64,000 nucleotides of DNA from Progne subis subis (Eukaryota > Chordata > Aves > Passeriformes > Hirundinidae): positions 7,427,192-7,491,191 of the forward strand of contig JAKJHU010000023.1 in the NCBI GenBank assembly GCA_022316685.1, written 5' to 3'. Numbering within the stretch: position 1 is the stretch's first letter; every line of letters begins with the position of its first letter. Of the stretch, positions 26,216 to 38,341 are shown in pieces. The notes under the pieces are model-generated. The model searched no databases and was not told the DNA's origin. It worked only from the letters and a program-made list of their open reading frames with translations. The translations under genes and the position numbers were made by a program.

Positions 26216-27660
26216 ACTGATTTTTCAGTTGTTTCATTGATAAATTTTTCATGTTCTGTTTGCATGTCAGCTTATAATGTGTGGTGCCCCTCTTTCTCTT
26301 TTGCTGTTCATTATGTAGTTTAGCAGGCCTCTTGTAAACTTGTTTTACAGTGATTTTTGACTTCACAGAAGTAGTAATAGAGGAATATTATAGGCCATAA
26401 ACTTGGGGCTGGTGTGTATGCAAAAGTCAGAACACTGCTTTAGCTATGACTTGCAGGCTCTGGAGGAGGGATAGAGATATTCAGCATTGTGACTGTGTGA
26501 CATTTTGGGGGCGGAAAGAAGTAACTGCTTTCTTGTCAACTTAATTCAGTTTAGTATGCAGGGTTTGTTATTCAGGCAGAACCTTTTTGCTGCCTGTGGT
26601 GTAATGGTTGGCTTTGCTTTGTGAGCTGGTATTGCCTGTTTGCAGGCTAGAGCTTGCAGGGTTTACATGTCACAGTCATTTGTGCAGAAAGCAGATGCCT
26701 GTTGCTAGTTCTCACTCTGCTTTTTCAATTATCGAAGTGCTTAATGTTTGGTGGAACGTCTTGGGATGAGCTTTTCCACTGAAGAAAACAGGATTAAGGT
26801 TTAAGATATGGCTGTCCCAGAACTGACCAGTCTGGCCAGTAAATGTTTGATGAACCAATAAATATAACTATGGCTTCCATATTGAGTACTCCAGGTGTAT
26901 TATTTTTGGTTCTCTGAAGGAATTTTTCAATCTTTGTGACTTCCTTGATTATCTACAGAGGCTTTCTTGCGTGTGTGGTTTCATGGGATGGGGAGACTTC
27001 TTGGGAAAAGACAGATATACCATATAATGGTAGCAAGCTCATAATGCAGCTCTGATAACAGACATTCAGTGCAATAAAAGTATTTCATCTTAATTCTTCG
27101 ATGCATAATCACAAGTGAAAGTAAATCTCTCTGATGGAACCCTGTGAGGGCATGTTCATGCAGTAAAGCTTTGCATTTCTATATAAACTACAGTGAAGGG
27201 CATCATGATGAAAAAAAATCTTGTTAAATACTTTTTAGGTTGATAGCAATGTATTTAGCAAGGTAGTTGCAGTGGCTTGGGATGCTTATGAATTTGAGAA
27301 CCTTTCCATATTTATTTCCATATAAAATAAAATGCTTTGAAAGCACTGGGAACAAAAGGTAAACCTTTGTCCGACTTTGTTATGCTGCCAGAATAAATAT
27401 TGTTGAAGCATCACAAATTGATTTCCTTTATAAAAATAAAGAAAAATACATGTTGCCATAGCCATGATGGGCTTTCTTGTGTGTTTTTTCACTTTGGCCT
27501 CTCTTGTAGCAATTACCCACAGAACATTACCATTGCATGTTGCCTCTTTAATGTACTCTTGGTTAAGCTGAACATACTACTTTCACTGAGCATATATGAT
27601 TGTGTTTCTTATGCCTTTGGAAGGTGGGAAAACGTAAATGTAGACAATAACTGTGCATAT

Positions 27661-27677
27661 GTGTGTTTCTCTTTTAG
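27661..27677 (+). other. SH3KBP1: Exon 2 splice acceptor with polypyrimidine tract
   Basis: GTGTGTTTCTCTTTTAG ends exactly where the SH3A reading begins and supplies a good pyrimidine tract. Joining here to ATG G of exon 1 restores MVEAIVEF in phase. Confidence 0.9.
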
Positions 27678-27835
27678 TGGAGGCGATAGTGGAGTTTGAC
27701 TACAAAGCTCAACACGACGATGAGCTGACAATCACTGTAGGTGACATAATCACCAATATCAAGAAAGATGATGGAGGCTGGTGGGAAGGACAGCTCAAAG
27801 GCAGAAGAGGTTTGTTCCCTGACAACTTTGTAAGA
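27678..27835 (+). CDS. SH3KBP1: SH3KBP1 (CIN85) coding exon 2, SH3A domain
   Basis: This exon completes the first SH3 domain of CIN85 as codons 2-54. Features visible are the ALYDY-type strand (VEFDY, with F8 and Y10), the acidic RT loop (HDDELT, residues 14-19), the n-Src region with DDGGWW (conserved W36), GRRGLFP, and the C-terminal binding-surface residues P49 and F52 in FPDNFVR. The series matches CIN85 SH3A rather than its paralogue CD2AP, which differs in the RT and n-Src loops. SH3A binds atypical PxxxPR motifs in Cbl and BLNK-type partners (family knowledge). The acceptor is a pyrimidine-rich tract ending TTTTAG (to 27677) and the donor is GTGAGTAC (27836). The exon ends on a codon boundary, with exons 1 and 2 totalling 162 nt. 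Open reading beyond either splice site is not coding. Confidence 0.95.
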
Positions 27836-27841
27836 GTGAGT
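27836..27841 (+). other. SH3KBP1: Intron 2 splice donor
   Basis: GTGAGT follows the AGA codon for R54. It is a strong consensus donor in phase 0, the same hexamer as the intron 1 donor. Confidence 0.9.
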
Positions 27842-30651
27842 ACAAAGTGGAACTGTTCTTGTGTTGTGTGTATAAGCTTGATGTTCTGTGCTGTTCAGAC
27901 TAAAAATCAGCTTTTATATCATAATCTCTGTTATACCCAAAACCATAATATATTGCATATACACATATGTATAGACATGTATTGCATATATACAATATAT
28001 TGCATATCTGTAATGCAATATTCTATTGAGACAGTGTTACAAAGAAATGATTATTTTCTTTGCAAAGACAAGCTGAAAATAAAAGAAGCTACCCCTACAT
28101 TTCTCTGCTGTTCAGTGAAAATATTTGACTTTTTGGTCTGAGAACAAAGCACAACTTATAGGCCATTGCATTTTAAATATTTTTTCTGCTCTGTAACAGA
28201 TTCTGCTTTTCCAGAATGTTTTCATAGGTTTTAGAGAAGCTTTTCATGGTGAATATTTATTCCTGGCTAAACTAGTTGAGAATAATTAGATTTTTCCATG
28301 CAGTTGCTATAAAAACTTTAAAAAAATAAATCATTAATTAGTATTCACTTAATATACCAAATGACTTGCAGTAATCCTTGTTTTAGGACAACCATTCAGA
28401 GGTTTAGAAAGAAATTATTTTTTTTACTGGGCATCTGTGTTTGCACACATATGTCTGCATATATGAAGCCATCTATGAGTACCTCCAGGCCTCCTTGATT
28501 TGTCATTGCAGACCTAAGGTGTTAATTTCCATAAATCTCCATAAACCTGGCTCTCCACTATGGAAAAGAGACCAAGAACTACAATAAATTACATATATAG
28601 TTTTTACGCTAATCTTTTAGTACGATTTCCGAGGAGCTTTGGTACTTTCCTTTTTCTAAGGGTATAAGTGTCTTTTTTTTTTTTTAATTTTTTTAACTTC
28701 TTCTAACTGTTGAAGCCTGTTGTTTTAAGCCACATATGGGCACAATGAAGTAATTTCATTTTGCTTCCATAGTGCTGCATACGTCGAGCTAATTGGGGGA
28801 AGTGGTCTGGTTGGGAGTTTAGCCAGCCCATAGCAGGGGTGTGGGGCTGGACACGGGAGCCTCAGGTGTTGCTGTGGGGATGAACATACACCCTGATCCT
28901 TGCTCCTGTCATTGGCAAGAGGCAAGAGCAGCTCTCTGTGTGTCAGGCTGCAAAAATGAGGAGCAAGCCAGGGCCTCAATGAGATAAAAGGGCATGGTGG
29001 AGGACAATGAATAATCTGGTTTTTGCTAATCTCTGAAAATCAACACTTTGGGCTAAGGGAAAGAAGCTGTTTTGGTATTCATTGTGTGTTGGTAATATTT
29101 TTCTGTTTCAACTCTGTTGAACTGAACTGTGGGACAAATGCAGACTTCCTCTAAACTTTCTCCTGGCTGATATTTTAAGTCTGCTGCAGATTTTAGGAGG
29201 TGTTAGATTTAGTGTTCTAAACAAATGCAGCCTATGAATGTCTGTTATGGGAATATACTAATCTAAAGATTTGCAAGTTGGCACCATTAGTACCTAATTT
29301 TAAGGCCTCTTTTTTCCGAAATTACTTCAAACTGTGGCATCCTTGTCACATAATTGAAATATAAATAGCTTTTTCTCAATAGAAAGTTCTAAAACAACAG
29401 TCAATGGTTTAGATTTTGTCTTCTCATGAAATACCACTCCCTACTCTTTCCTTCCTGCCTTTTTTTTTATTCTTTTTTTAAATCAGTATCCAGGGCTGTT
29501 TTCTAAAGAACTAAAACCCACATTGTGTTCAAGCTGAAAATAAGGAAGAATTTAAAGTCGAAGATGTTTTTCATAGCCAAGTATTTTCTCTCTAAACTAG
29601 GTAAGGAGAAGTAGAAGGTACACACTTACTTAAAGTAGAGTTAGATTATGGATCTCTTAATTTTTCATGGTTTTCTTGTGTAAATCTCCTATATGGAGAG
29701 CTATAGTCAAAACAGTAGCGCTATTAGAAAGCTTGTTGAGCATAACCACTCTGCCCAGTAAGAATATAAGTAATTGTGAATTTTTCTCTTGATTATGGAA
29801 AAATTTTTAACAAGTGACTGCAGTGTTGGGTTCGCCAGCAGTCACTTCATGCCCCATTGGCAAAGTGTGTGTCAACAAAATAATTGAGGGATGCTACAGA
29901 CAAGTAGTGGACTTGAATGTGACTCTAAATTCCTATTTCTTATCAAAATTGGTTCTAAGAGTAGTTGAGAAAGTTATTCAAAGGTTAAAAACTACAAATT
30001 AAATTCTTGAGGTACTTTGCATTCTACCTTCAAGAGGTAGGAATAATTTTTTATGGAGAAGAGCTTTTCCTTCCTGTGATTTTATTTTCTTTTGAATAAA
30101 TTCATGATGATGATCCAAATAATCCGCTGGGGTTTGCAAAAACTGAATGTTTGGGCTGAAATGAAATTATGGAATTAACAGTGTAAAGAGTTCTGAATGG
30201 TGTCTGTTAACGTTACTGCACAGATTCTGAAGTCGAGTTTGGAACTAAAAAAGTAGAAATAAGAAATGGAAAAATTAGGGAAATGCAGTACATTAGAATG
30301 TTTATGAAAAGACATTAATTCGAAGTGTTACTTACGAAATAAATCCCCCATATTTTTCAAGAGAACGTGAAATAGGTTGTGGATGTGCAAGAGACTTTTG
30401 GAATTGCCTGTAGTAAAGGCATTTTTAAATTTCTTGGAATAGATGCAAATTAGGAGACCATTGAAGAGGAGTTGTCTGAAGACAGATGTGTGACGGAAAG
30501 AGGAAAGGGGAGGTAGCAATGATATACGTGAAGTACATACGTAGATATTTTTTTTAAGGGACTTTCTCTACGACGTTGTAGCAGAGGTGCTTCCTGTTCT
30601 TGAATCTACAAAACAACTGCTTTGAATTTTTTTGTATATTTATACTTATAG

Positions 30652-30719
30652 TGACGGAAAAGACAGATTCATACCCTTCTTATGCTCTGAAATTCAATAT
30701 GCAAGGCGTAACAGAAAAG
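30652..30719 (+). other. Exon-like unit in intron 2, possible cryptic or poison exon
   Basis: A 68-bp segment is preceded by a T-rich tract ending in TTATAG and followed by AAAAG then GTATTT, a plausible acceptor and donor. One frame reads VTEKTDSYPSYALKFNMQG without a stop. Spliced after exon 2 in phase 0, however, the first codon would be TGA, so inclusion would truncate the protein after residue 54. There is no transcript evidence. It may be coincidence. Confidence 0.18.
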
Positions 30720-31644
30720 GTATTTGAAATTTGTTTTCTGTTTCTTTTTTCATTGCCTAGTAGTCTGCGGCTATGGCTACTCGGAAGGTTTTGAGGAAGA
30801 AGTTTGTTTAAATATGAGAAAAGATCTTTGGTCTCTCTTTAAGATATAACTTACCTCTGTCAACACTTGAAGATACCTCCTTTTGTTAGAGATAATGCTG
30901 CTGAAGGTATCGTAAGAAATTTATGAAAGTGTATCTGGTTGTCAGCTTCTGGTTTTTTTCAATTTTTCAGGCAGAAAAATAGAAGTACGAAAGGAGAATT
31001 ATGTACTATTCCGGGTGTCTGTTTTAATTCTCAGTTATGCAGCTGACAAAGAGGAGGTATCAGTTGTGATTGCAGTGTTGTTCATTTATATGATATAAAG
31101 TTGGTTTTCGATGTCTTTCTAGCTTGAAAACTTCAGCTTGAAATCCATGCATGTAAAACTGTGTTTGTGTGATGCCACCTGACACAGATAGATTTTGCTG
31201 ATAGCATATGAAGATGTAGAAAGCAGGAAACTGGTGCAGAGCCATGCTTGCTGGCTTTAATTTTCAAAGTCAGTTTTTACATGGGATTGAATAGCGTTGT
31301 GCTGGTAAACTGAATCTGCTGCATGTAACAACCTGAAAGCTTCTCTGTACTCCAGAGGACTTGCCATTGGAGAGGTAAATTTATCTTAAGCAAGAAGTGT
31401 AGTGTACCTATATTTGAAATTCTCTTTTAGCTTGTGTTTTAGAATCAGTGAAACGGGGCAGGGATTCGTGTAACTGTGCTGCTGCCTCGGGTCAGAAAAG
31501 CAATCTGGATTTCTTGTTATGCAAGCAGAATACAGTCTTTAAATAGTACACATTAGTTGTAGGAAGTCAAAGATGTTCATGCTGAATCTTAGGTGCATGG
31601 TGCAGATCCTTAGCTGTTGCTTCTCATTTAATTTTCTTCTCTGT

Positions 31645-31685
31645 GTTTGTTTGTTTGTTTGTTTGTTTGTTTGTTTGTTTGTTTT
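31645..31685 (+). repeat. (GTTT)n microsatellite, about 10 units
   Basis: Ten tandem GTTT units in intron 2, on the + strand. A potentially polymorphic tetranucleotide locus. Confidence 0.88.
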
Positions 31686-32084
31686 TAATCACAACCAGCC
31701 AGAGGTTGCAGGGGGACTCTGAGTGATTTCTTGCTGAGACCCTTCTGCTAGTTATGCGCCCCTACCTATCTCTGTTTGTGGTTTCATAAAACCTAAAAAG
31801 GTCCTGTGCACATGCAGGGGCCCTTTGCAGCTGAAGTTTGGCTCCTGGGCAGGAAAAGAGAATATTTCGCAGTGGCTGAGAACACTTTGGTTCCTGCTTC
31901 CCCAGCTGCTGCTTGGTACCTGCCAGGGCGGAGAGCTGAACAGCTCCTGTTGTCCTCCCCTGCAGCTTAACCACAGCCTTTTGCAATCTCTGGCACCTCT
32001 GTGGCTTCCTGCCTTAGCTCTGGGGTTTGTAGCTCTTAGGGCTCTCGCTGCTCTCCTCAGCAGTCTGAGTACTGTCCATTACGT

Positions 32085-32212
32085 GATGTCTGGGTCAGCT
32101 TTGCCTCAGTAGCCACGTGCTGTGGGTTCAGTCCCCATCCAGGCCATTCACTTAGGAGCTGGACTCCATCCTCCTTGTGGGTCCCTTCCAACACAGAATA
32201 TTCTGTGATTCT
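32085..32212 (+). mobile_element. tRNA-derived SINE with CR1-like tail, copy 1
   Basis: The 5' part holds GTGGGTTCAGTCCCCAT, which resembles the T-arm and B-box end of tRNA-Ile (GGGTTCGATCCCC) and is followed by a GGCCATT-like end. The 3' part, GGAGCTGGACTCCATCCTCC then TGTGGGTCCCTTCCAACA and ATATTCTGTGATTCTG, is a CR1 3' end. The same architecture occurs in reverse at 37214-37335. tRNA-Ile heads on CR1 tails are known from passerine SINEs of the TguSINE1 type. The 5' end is diverged and its boundary approximate. Confidence 0.65.
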
Positions 32213-33464
32213 GGGGAAGTTGTGGCATTGGCAGAGGCACTGAGGTTATAGTTATATGCAGACTAGGGAAGTTATTTCTGCCTGGTACCTGAAAAGATAA
32301 CTTGCTTTATGGGTCAGTGAATTGTTATGCTGCGGCAGTTTGTTCCACACCCCACCCCCCCACCTTGGCAGGAATTTGCAACTCAGTTAATGAGCTTTTT
32401 CTTTTGTTGCTTTTGGAAATCTTACTAGAATACTGTCTACATATTTGTTTTCAGGGATTATTTTATATCGTGGGATCGTAACTGAATGAGAGTCAGGAGT
32501 ACTAGCTTCTTCTTCCAAGTTTTGGGTATGGCCAATTAACTTGTTACACTTAGGGTGAAATGCAAGAGAATATAATAATGTGAAAATGTTTTCTCTGAGG
32601 TTTTGTTCCTGTCAACAGCAGTCAAGATCTTGTGAGGAGAAATGTAACATCACAGGCTGTTACTATTTATTACTGCTGTTGTTATTACTCTTTCGATGGT
32701 GAAAGCAAAACTAGTAAAACAGAATCTTTCTCCCTCTTCAGCCTATCTCCTCACAAAGACACAGATTGACCAAGATTCTCTTGTGGCAGTCAATAGTCTG
32801 TGTCTTGGCTGTGTTCACTCCTCTGAGGGAATGGGGCACAGAGCAGTGACAGTGCTCGGGCTGTCCTGGACGCCCAAGGCTGAGTACGGCGATGTCACAC
32901 CTCGACCTGTTCATCTGCATTCAGAGGAGCTGAGGGAGCTCCCTTGGGGCACCTGCCCTGCCTGTTGGGCCTGGAAGTGATTTGAGACTCCCAGGCAGTG
33001 AGGGAGGCTCCTTCCCCCCCGTCCCAGGGAACTGGTGCTGTTCCCAGGCGGATGGAAGCGTGCCATGCTCACTGCAGTCAGCAGGATGGATCCCGTATGT
33101 TTATCATGGGAGCGAAGCGTGGATTTGGCTGTCCTGCGGTCACCAGTTTGTTGGATATGTTTTGATGGCAGGCTTTGAGGGGAGGGGTTGCTCAGGGGAG
33201 TGTGGGGGTGTGGAAAAGAGGAAAAATGGTGGTGGTTTAGGTCTGTCAGCTGTTGGATGTTTTGTGGGAATTAGCCTGTTAGCATTTTATGAAGTATGTG
33301 AGAGTACATGCAGCAGTCATGTAGTGAGCACACGGTAATGTGAAGCTTCAGTGTTAAGGTGTTTACTCGTTGTTAGTGACTAGTACATTATATTGCAAAA
33401 AGTAACCTTCTGAAAAGACAGTGGCTTACTTGTAATTATATACTGATAGGATTGATAGAAATTC

Positions 33465-33556
33465 TGCCATGGATCCAGCTCCTCCCATGGCAGGGGGATT
33501 TGAGCTAGATGATCTTTAAGGTCCCTTCCATCCTCTAACCATTCTGTGACATTATG
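33465..33556 (+). mobile_element. CR1 3' end fragment
   Basis: CCCATGGCAGGGGGATTTGA followed by GCTAGATGATCTTTAAGGTC, CCTTCCATCC and an ATTCTGTGACATT tail is a typical CR1 3' terminus in + orientation. It is 5'-truncated, as most CR1 insertions are. Confidence 0.75.
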
Positions 33557-36500
33557 GAATTTATGAATTTGAAAACAATATTTATTGCTTTTCATTCTTT
33601 ATGCAGTGTGAATTGCTGAGGTCTAAAACCATTCTTATTTAAATACACACAATACTGTATTACTGATAGAGTTAATGTAGGTGGTATCAATTAATGTACA
33701 AAGGAGACTCAATTACTTCCTCTTCTTACTCAGATTGTTTTTGTAGTCTTAAGAAGACCTCAGTAGAGCATTCCAGTTTAACATATGCTGTTGTTTAAAT
33801 TGTAAACTGCAAAAATCCTAATTTGGGTTAAAGGGAAACAAATACTTTTTTTTCCCCTTCCCTTCCTGAAGCTCAAGCCATGATGAGAATCTGATCAGAA
33901 ATTGAAATGAGACCCCATTGTGCCATCTAGAAGTCAGTTTTTCAAATATATAATTTCTTTGGCAGTTATAATATAACAATTCTTTAGGTAGATTCAATTT
34001 ATTCAGAACTTAGTTATATATTATAATTTGAAGTGTGTGTTATACAAAGAATTCAATGTGGTTTTGGCAATAGTCTCTTAAAGTAGTCATAAGGATTTAT
34101 AAAATTGGAAGGATTATATGGTTCATAACATTTCTCCAGCCTAGTCCTAAAAGCTTGTGAGGCAAGGAGAAAATGTCCTAAACTTATATTGTGTCTTCCC
34201 TAAAATCAGTTTTCTTTTCTTTTTTTCCCCCTCTGGCAACCTTGCAAGCTCCGGATGTTTTTGTTTTCTCTGTAGATCGTGTGTGGGTGGATATGTTGGT
34301 AATCCATGTATTTTGGTCTGATTCATTTTCACACTTGGCCTGGCAATTGTTATACTGTTGGAGGAAGCTGCTGTGAGACTCTTCTCTGGAGGTAGAATCT
34401 GTAGAGGTTCTTAGCAGTATTTGCATACAAATGTCTTGCAAAACATACTTCTGCAGTTTTGGATTTGAAGAGAGTACAGCTGTATATCTGATTTTTCCTG
34501 ACAGGACCAAAAACCTCATTAAAATTCTTAAAACACAAGGACCTATAAACTCAATTGCATTCGGTCTCACTGCTGTTTGAAGCTAACATGAGAATACTTG
34601 TCAATACTTCCACCTTTTTTGCAGTTTAATTGCAAAGCTTTCAGATGGATTCCCTCAAGTTTAGGAAATATTTTCTGATTTTAATGGTTTTAATATTTGT
34701 TTGCAAAAAAGGCTGTAAGAGAAACAGTATTCTGAAAGCCTGTGGAGTACCTACAGCGTTTAATAATCATAATGGTGAAAGGTTGTGCTTCAGCCTTAGT
34801 CTGCTAAGTAGTTCATGTACATAGAACAGGTTGTATCCAGACTTTGTCTACTGATTGTCTTTCAGTTTATATTACTTAAGTGTTAACAGTAACAGTAAGT
34901 AAGAATGAAGATGAAAGCAATAGGGACATGTAGGAAAAAAAAAAAGCTATCACAGATTGCTGCTCTAACTGCTGCTGCCATGACTTGGTGAGACTCTTTA
35001 GTTCTGATCAAACACTGTAATTTATTAACAGTAAATATGTGTGTGTATGTGGGGTTTGTTTAGTGGTGTTGATTTTTAATTTATTTGGGTCTTCATTGTT
35101 GTATTTAGAGTTTACTTCCATGTACAGAAGTGCTGTTTTTTTCTGAAGTATCATGTGTAGACCATGTAACAGTTTTCATGTTTTTATAAAGTGAATATCA
35201 ACTAGAATGACAAACTACTTACATTATTTGCTGTTGGAAGTAGTATTTGACTAATTAGGTATCTTAGTATTCTGTTCCTGTAAGTGCTGCAATTTCCTCC
35301 TAGAATCTTTTGGGAACTGTTTGGGAAGCTGATGGCGAAGACAGTCCTTAAAGGATCTGCCATTTCCTGCTGTCACCTAATTATGTACTCTATTAGAATT
35401 TCACTGGCACTGTTAGTAAAAAGTAAAATTATAATATGACAGAGCATATTAGAGCAGCTTAGGTTTATGAGCAGAGAACATGTTGTTCTCTTCAGAGCTG
35501 GAAAGAGCTGAGTGTGTGTGAGCCTCTTAATCCTCATTTTTTGGCGTTGTTACAGCCATATGAAATATATCATTGTTTATATATAGACACTCTCGTTATT
35601 CAGTTACCGTGGAAAATTCAAAGGTGCAGGTAAACGACCATCATGTAGTAGGATTGGTTATTTACTCACTCTCAAGTCAGACTTCTTCAGTGATGGGTAC
35701 TTAGCGTCAGTGGTTGTGAGGGGAGGTGGTGAGGGATGGAAGGAAAACAAGTAGAGCATGCATGTTAAAAAATAACATTGCTGCTTCCCACCCAGGGAGA
35801 AGGAAGAAGGCAAACCTTTCATTTTTACAGAAGGCGGTAATGACTTTTGCTTTTATTGAATTTTTTTTTAATGGGAATATTGAGACAAATCAATGTATCA
35901 TAAGCCATTAAAGAATGTGCAAGGTGTTGAGTGCATGTGTCTGGTGCTTCACAAAACCATAATTTGTCCATTTCCCTCTTGATGAGGACTCACTGCACCT
36001 TTTGAAAGATTGAGTCAGTATTTGTTCTTCCAGAAGGCTTGCATTTGCCTTCCCAGAGGCAGTAGACCAGTATTATCAAAAGCCCTGATTAAAAACACCC
36101 TTCCAACAGATGCTGTCTCTAAAACAGAAACTTCATTCATAATTTTCATGACTGCTTCATTGCTGTTTACAAGCTACTGCCATTATTTTGGCTGGTTCCT
36201 TACAACCAGCTTAGCTAAGCCTTGGTTTCCCTTTTAAACATACTTTGGTGTGTTCAGGCTGCCTGATTTATCTGTCAGTATTTTCCTATTGATTGATAAC
36301 ACAAATCAAGTGGAAATCTCTTTCAGTCCTTTTGGCTGAAAATTATTCTCTTCCTACTTGGAGCCAAGGGCATTATATCATTCAGCTTTGCTTTTTCCAC
36401 CTGCGTTTATCAGCTTTTTGATTGCTTGGAGGATCTTTTCATTTTTGTTCCCTCACCCCAAGGTTCCTTATCGTGGTGCCCCAGGACATTGCAGGGTGAG

Positions 36501-37213
36501 CATTTTGCCTGTCCTAGCACATGGTGCTGTCTTGCTGTCTGCATGGCACTACAGAGACGTGGCTCTTACACTGTCATCAGCCGCTGCCAAATCACTGGCC
36601 CAACAAATGCCTAATAACTAGAGGTAGAAGAAAGTAAGATGCAAATCTTCACGTTTCCTTTATGCTTCCCCAGTGTCCCATGGCTCAATTTTATTGTGCT
36701 ATCAAAATGTAATCTGTTCTTCCTTTAAAAGTCTCTCTAAGCTGACCTGAGTCACTTTCCTTCCAGAATTGAATTAGAGAAATATGGATGGAAAAACACC
36801 TGTAATTCAGAGCTACCACATTATCTATCTTGAATAAAAGATAGCTGAAATTCACCCACCAAAAATCTACATGCATGTCTCAATGTAGCTTTCAACATTT
36901 TTTAAATTACTCTCTTTTGGTTTAGAAGATTATAATTCTAAAACTTAGTTGAACAGTTGCTATATAATTTATTTAATGAAATAAATCACTTATAAGTAGA
37001 ACTGCCTGAAATGTGGTGTTGTGCAGATACAGAAAGGCATATGCATAGGTTTTTACTTTAGTTCCCACACAACTTACAAAATTTGCGACCTTCAGTTGAT
37101 TTGTCATGCTGTGTGATGTACTTGCTGTATTTACCTCTCTTTGACTCTAACTCTGTCCTTTCAAACTGAGAGCACCTGAAAGCCTATGGTAGTGAGCTGG
37201 AGTTCACAGGTTA

Positions 37214-37335
37214 CAGAATCATAGAATATTCCAAGCTGGAAGGGACCCGCACGGATCATGAAATCCAGCTCTTAAGTGAATGGCCCTATGGGGATTGAAC
37301 CCAGAACTTTGGCATTATGAGCTCTCACAAACAGA
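37214..37335 (-). mobile_element. tRNA-Ile-derived SINE with CR1-like tail, copy 2
   Basis: Read on the minus strand, it begins near AGAGCTCATAATGCCAAAG, close to the anticodon-arm to variable-loop part of tRNA-Ile. GGGTTCAATCCCCATAGGGC (B box and acceptor end) follows, then CATTCACTTAAGAGCTGG, GGGTCCCTTCCAGCTTGG and AATATTCTATGATTCTGT, a CR1-type tail. The A-box half of the tRNA is missing or unrecognisable, so the copy is 5'-truncated. It matches the element at 32085-32212 in layout but lies in the opposite orientation. Confidence 0.72.
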
Positions 37336-38341
37336 TTGTCACAATTAATGATAAGTAATTCAAAAGCAAAAACTGGTTTATTGCTGGTGTTTTGGAAAAG
37401 TACAGAATGCTAAATCCTGGAAGGAATTAGGATTTGAGTTCTTGTGTCTGCGTTATCACCAGATTTTTCCCTGCAAAAGAAAAAAATACATACTTTGGAA
37501 CCTTTCAGTGGTTCACTGAGGTTGATAGAATGACAAGGAAGACACAACAGTGCTTGTGGGACTGGGCACTGCATTTCATAATTCTTAATTGCTCTGTGGT
37601 TCTGCACAGAAAACTTTCTAATTTCTGTATTGTTAGCCCACGTGTTTTTACTAGGTTTTTTTAATTTCTGCAGCCTGTTATTCAGTGTGAAATTGTTGTA
37701 GAGACTAGTCAAACTGGTGGACATCAGAGGAAAATGTTGAGTAAGTGGAAGGAGAAGAATGACTCATTAAACTGTAAAATAAAAGCTCTTTCTCAAACTG
37801 TAATCCCTTTCCAGCTGTTTTCAGAAATCCATACATATATGTGTCCATGCAGTAGGCATGTATGATGTATGTGTGTTGTATGCAGAAATAAACACTGGGT
37901 CTAGTACCACAATATACAAGTTAAGTCATGGGAAATTTACTTTAAAGAGAGTTTTTATTTTACAAAATAAATAAAGGAAATTTATCCTCTGGTATCCATT
38001 AATTCAACCTTTTTTACTCCACTAAGCAGTTGTATAAAGATAGGGATTTTTTCTATATGCGACTTTGCACAAGGAAATAACATGTCTTGCTCACCCTTCT
38101 GAACCCTGGTGACACTTGCAGTGCCTCTGTAATATTGACCCCATTTCTTTTGGCTGGGATTTTTACCATTGCATTGTTTTCTTAGTGAATATTCAGATAT
38201 TTAGAAAAGGGTAGTTTTTGTTTGGTCACTTTAAGTTGAGTAAACTGTACTCCAAGTTAAGTTTTCAAGGCTCACGTGTTTCCATTAGAAACTTCCCTTC
38301 TCTTCCCATTTTCCCACCGCCTAGCTTCTGTGTGGGTTTTA

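Larger units (their letters stand above)
4863..27677 (+). other. SH3KBP1: SH3KBP1 intron 1 (22,815 bp)
   Basis: The intron is bounded by the GTGAGT donor at 4863 and the acceptor AG at 27676-27677. The first kilobase is still CpG island. From about 5900 to 23850 it is AT-rich, apparently unique sequence. Small features in it are a CR1 3' end near 11040, poly-T runs (8236-8247, 11742-11758, 12891-12910, 20747-20783), a GTT microsatellite at 20671, and an A/C-rich tract at 11201-11264. Slightly GC-richer patches at about 8260-8550 and 19440-19800 contain no recognisable gene. A long CR1 fills about 23850-26215. I see no additional convincing exon, tRNA or other RNA gene. Confidence 0.85.

Noticed and set aside
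27653..28141. 162-codon open frame over the SH3A exon
   Set aside because: Only 27678-27835 is exon. The frame merely runs on from the intron through the acceptor and past the GTGAGT donor. The residues after NFVR are intron translation.
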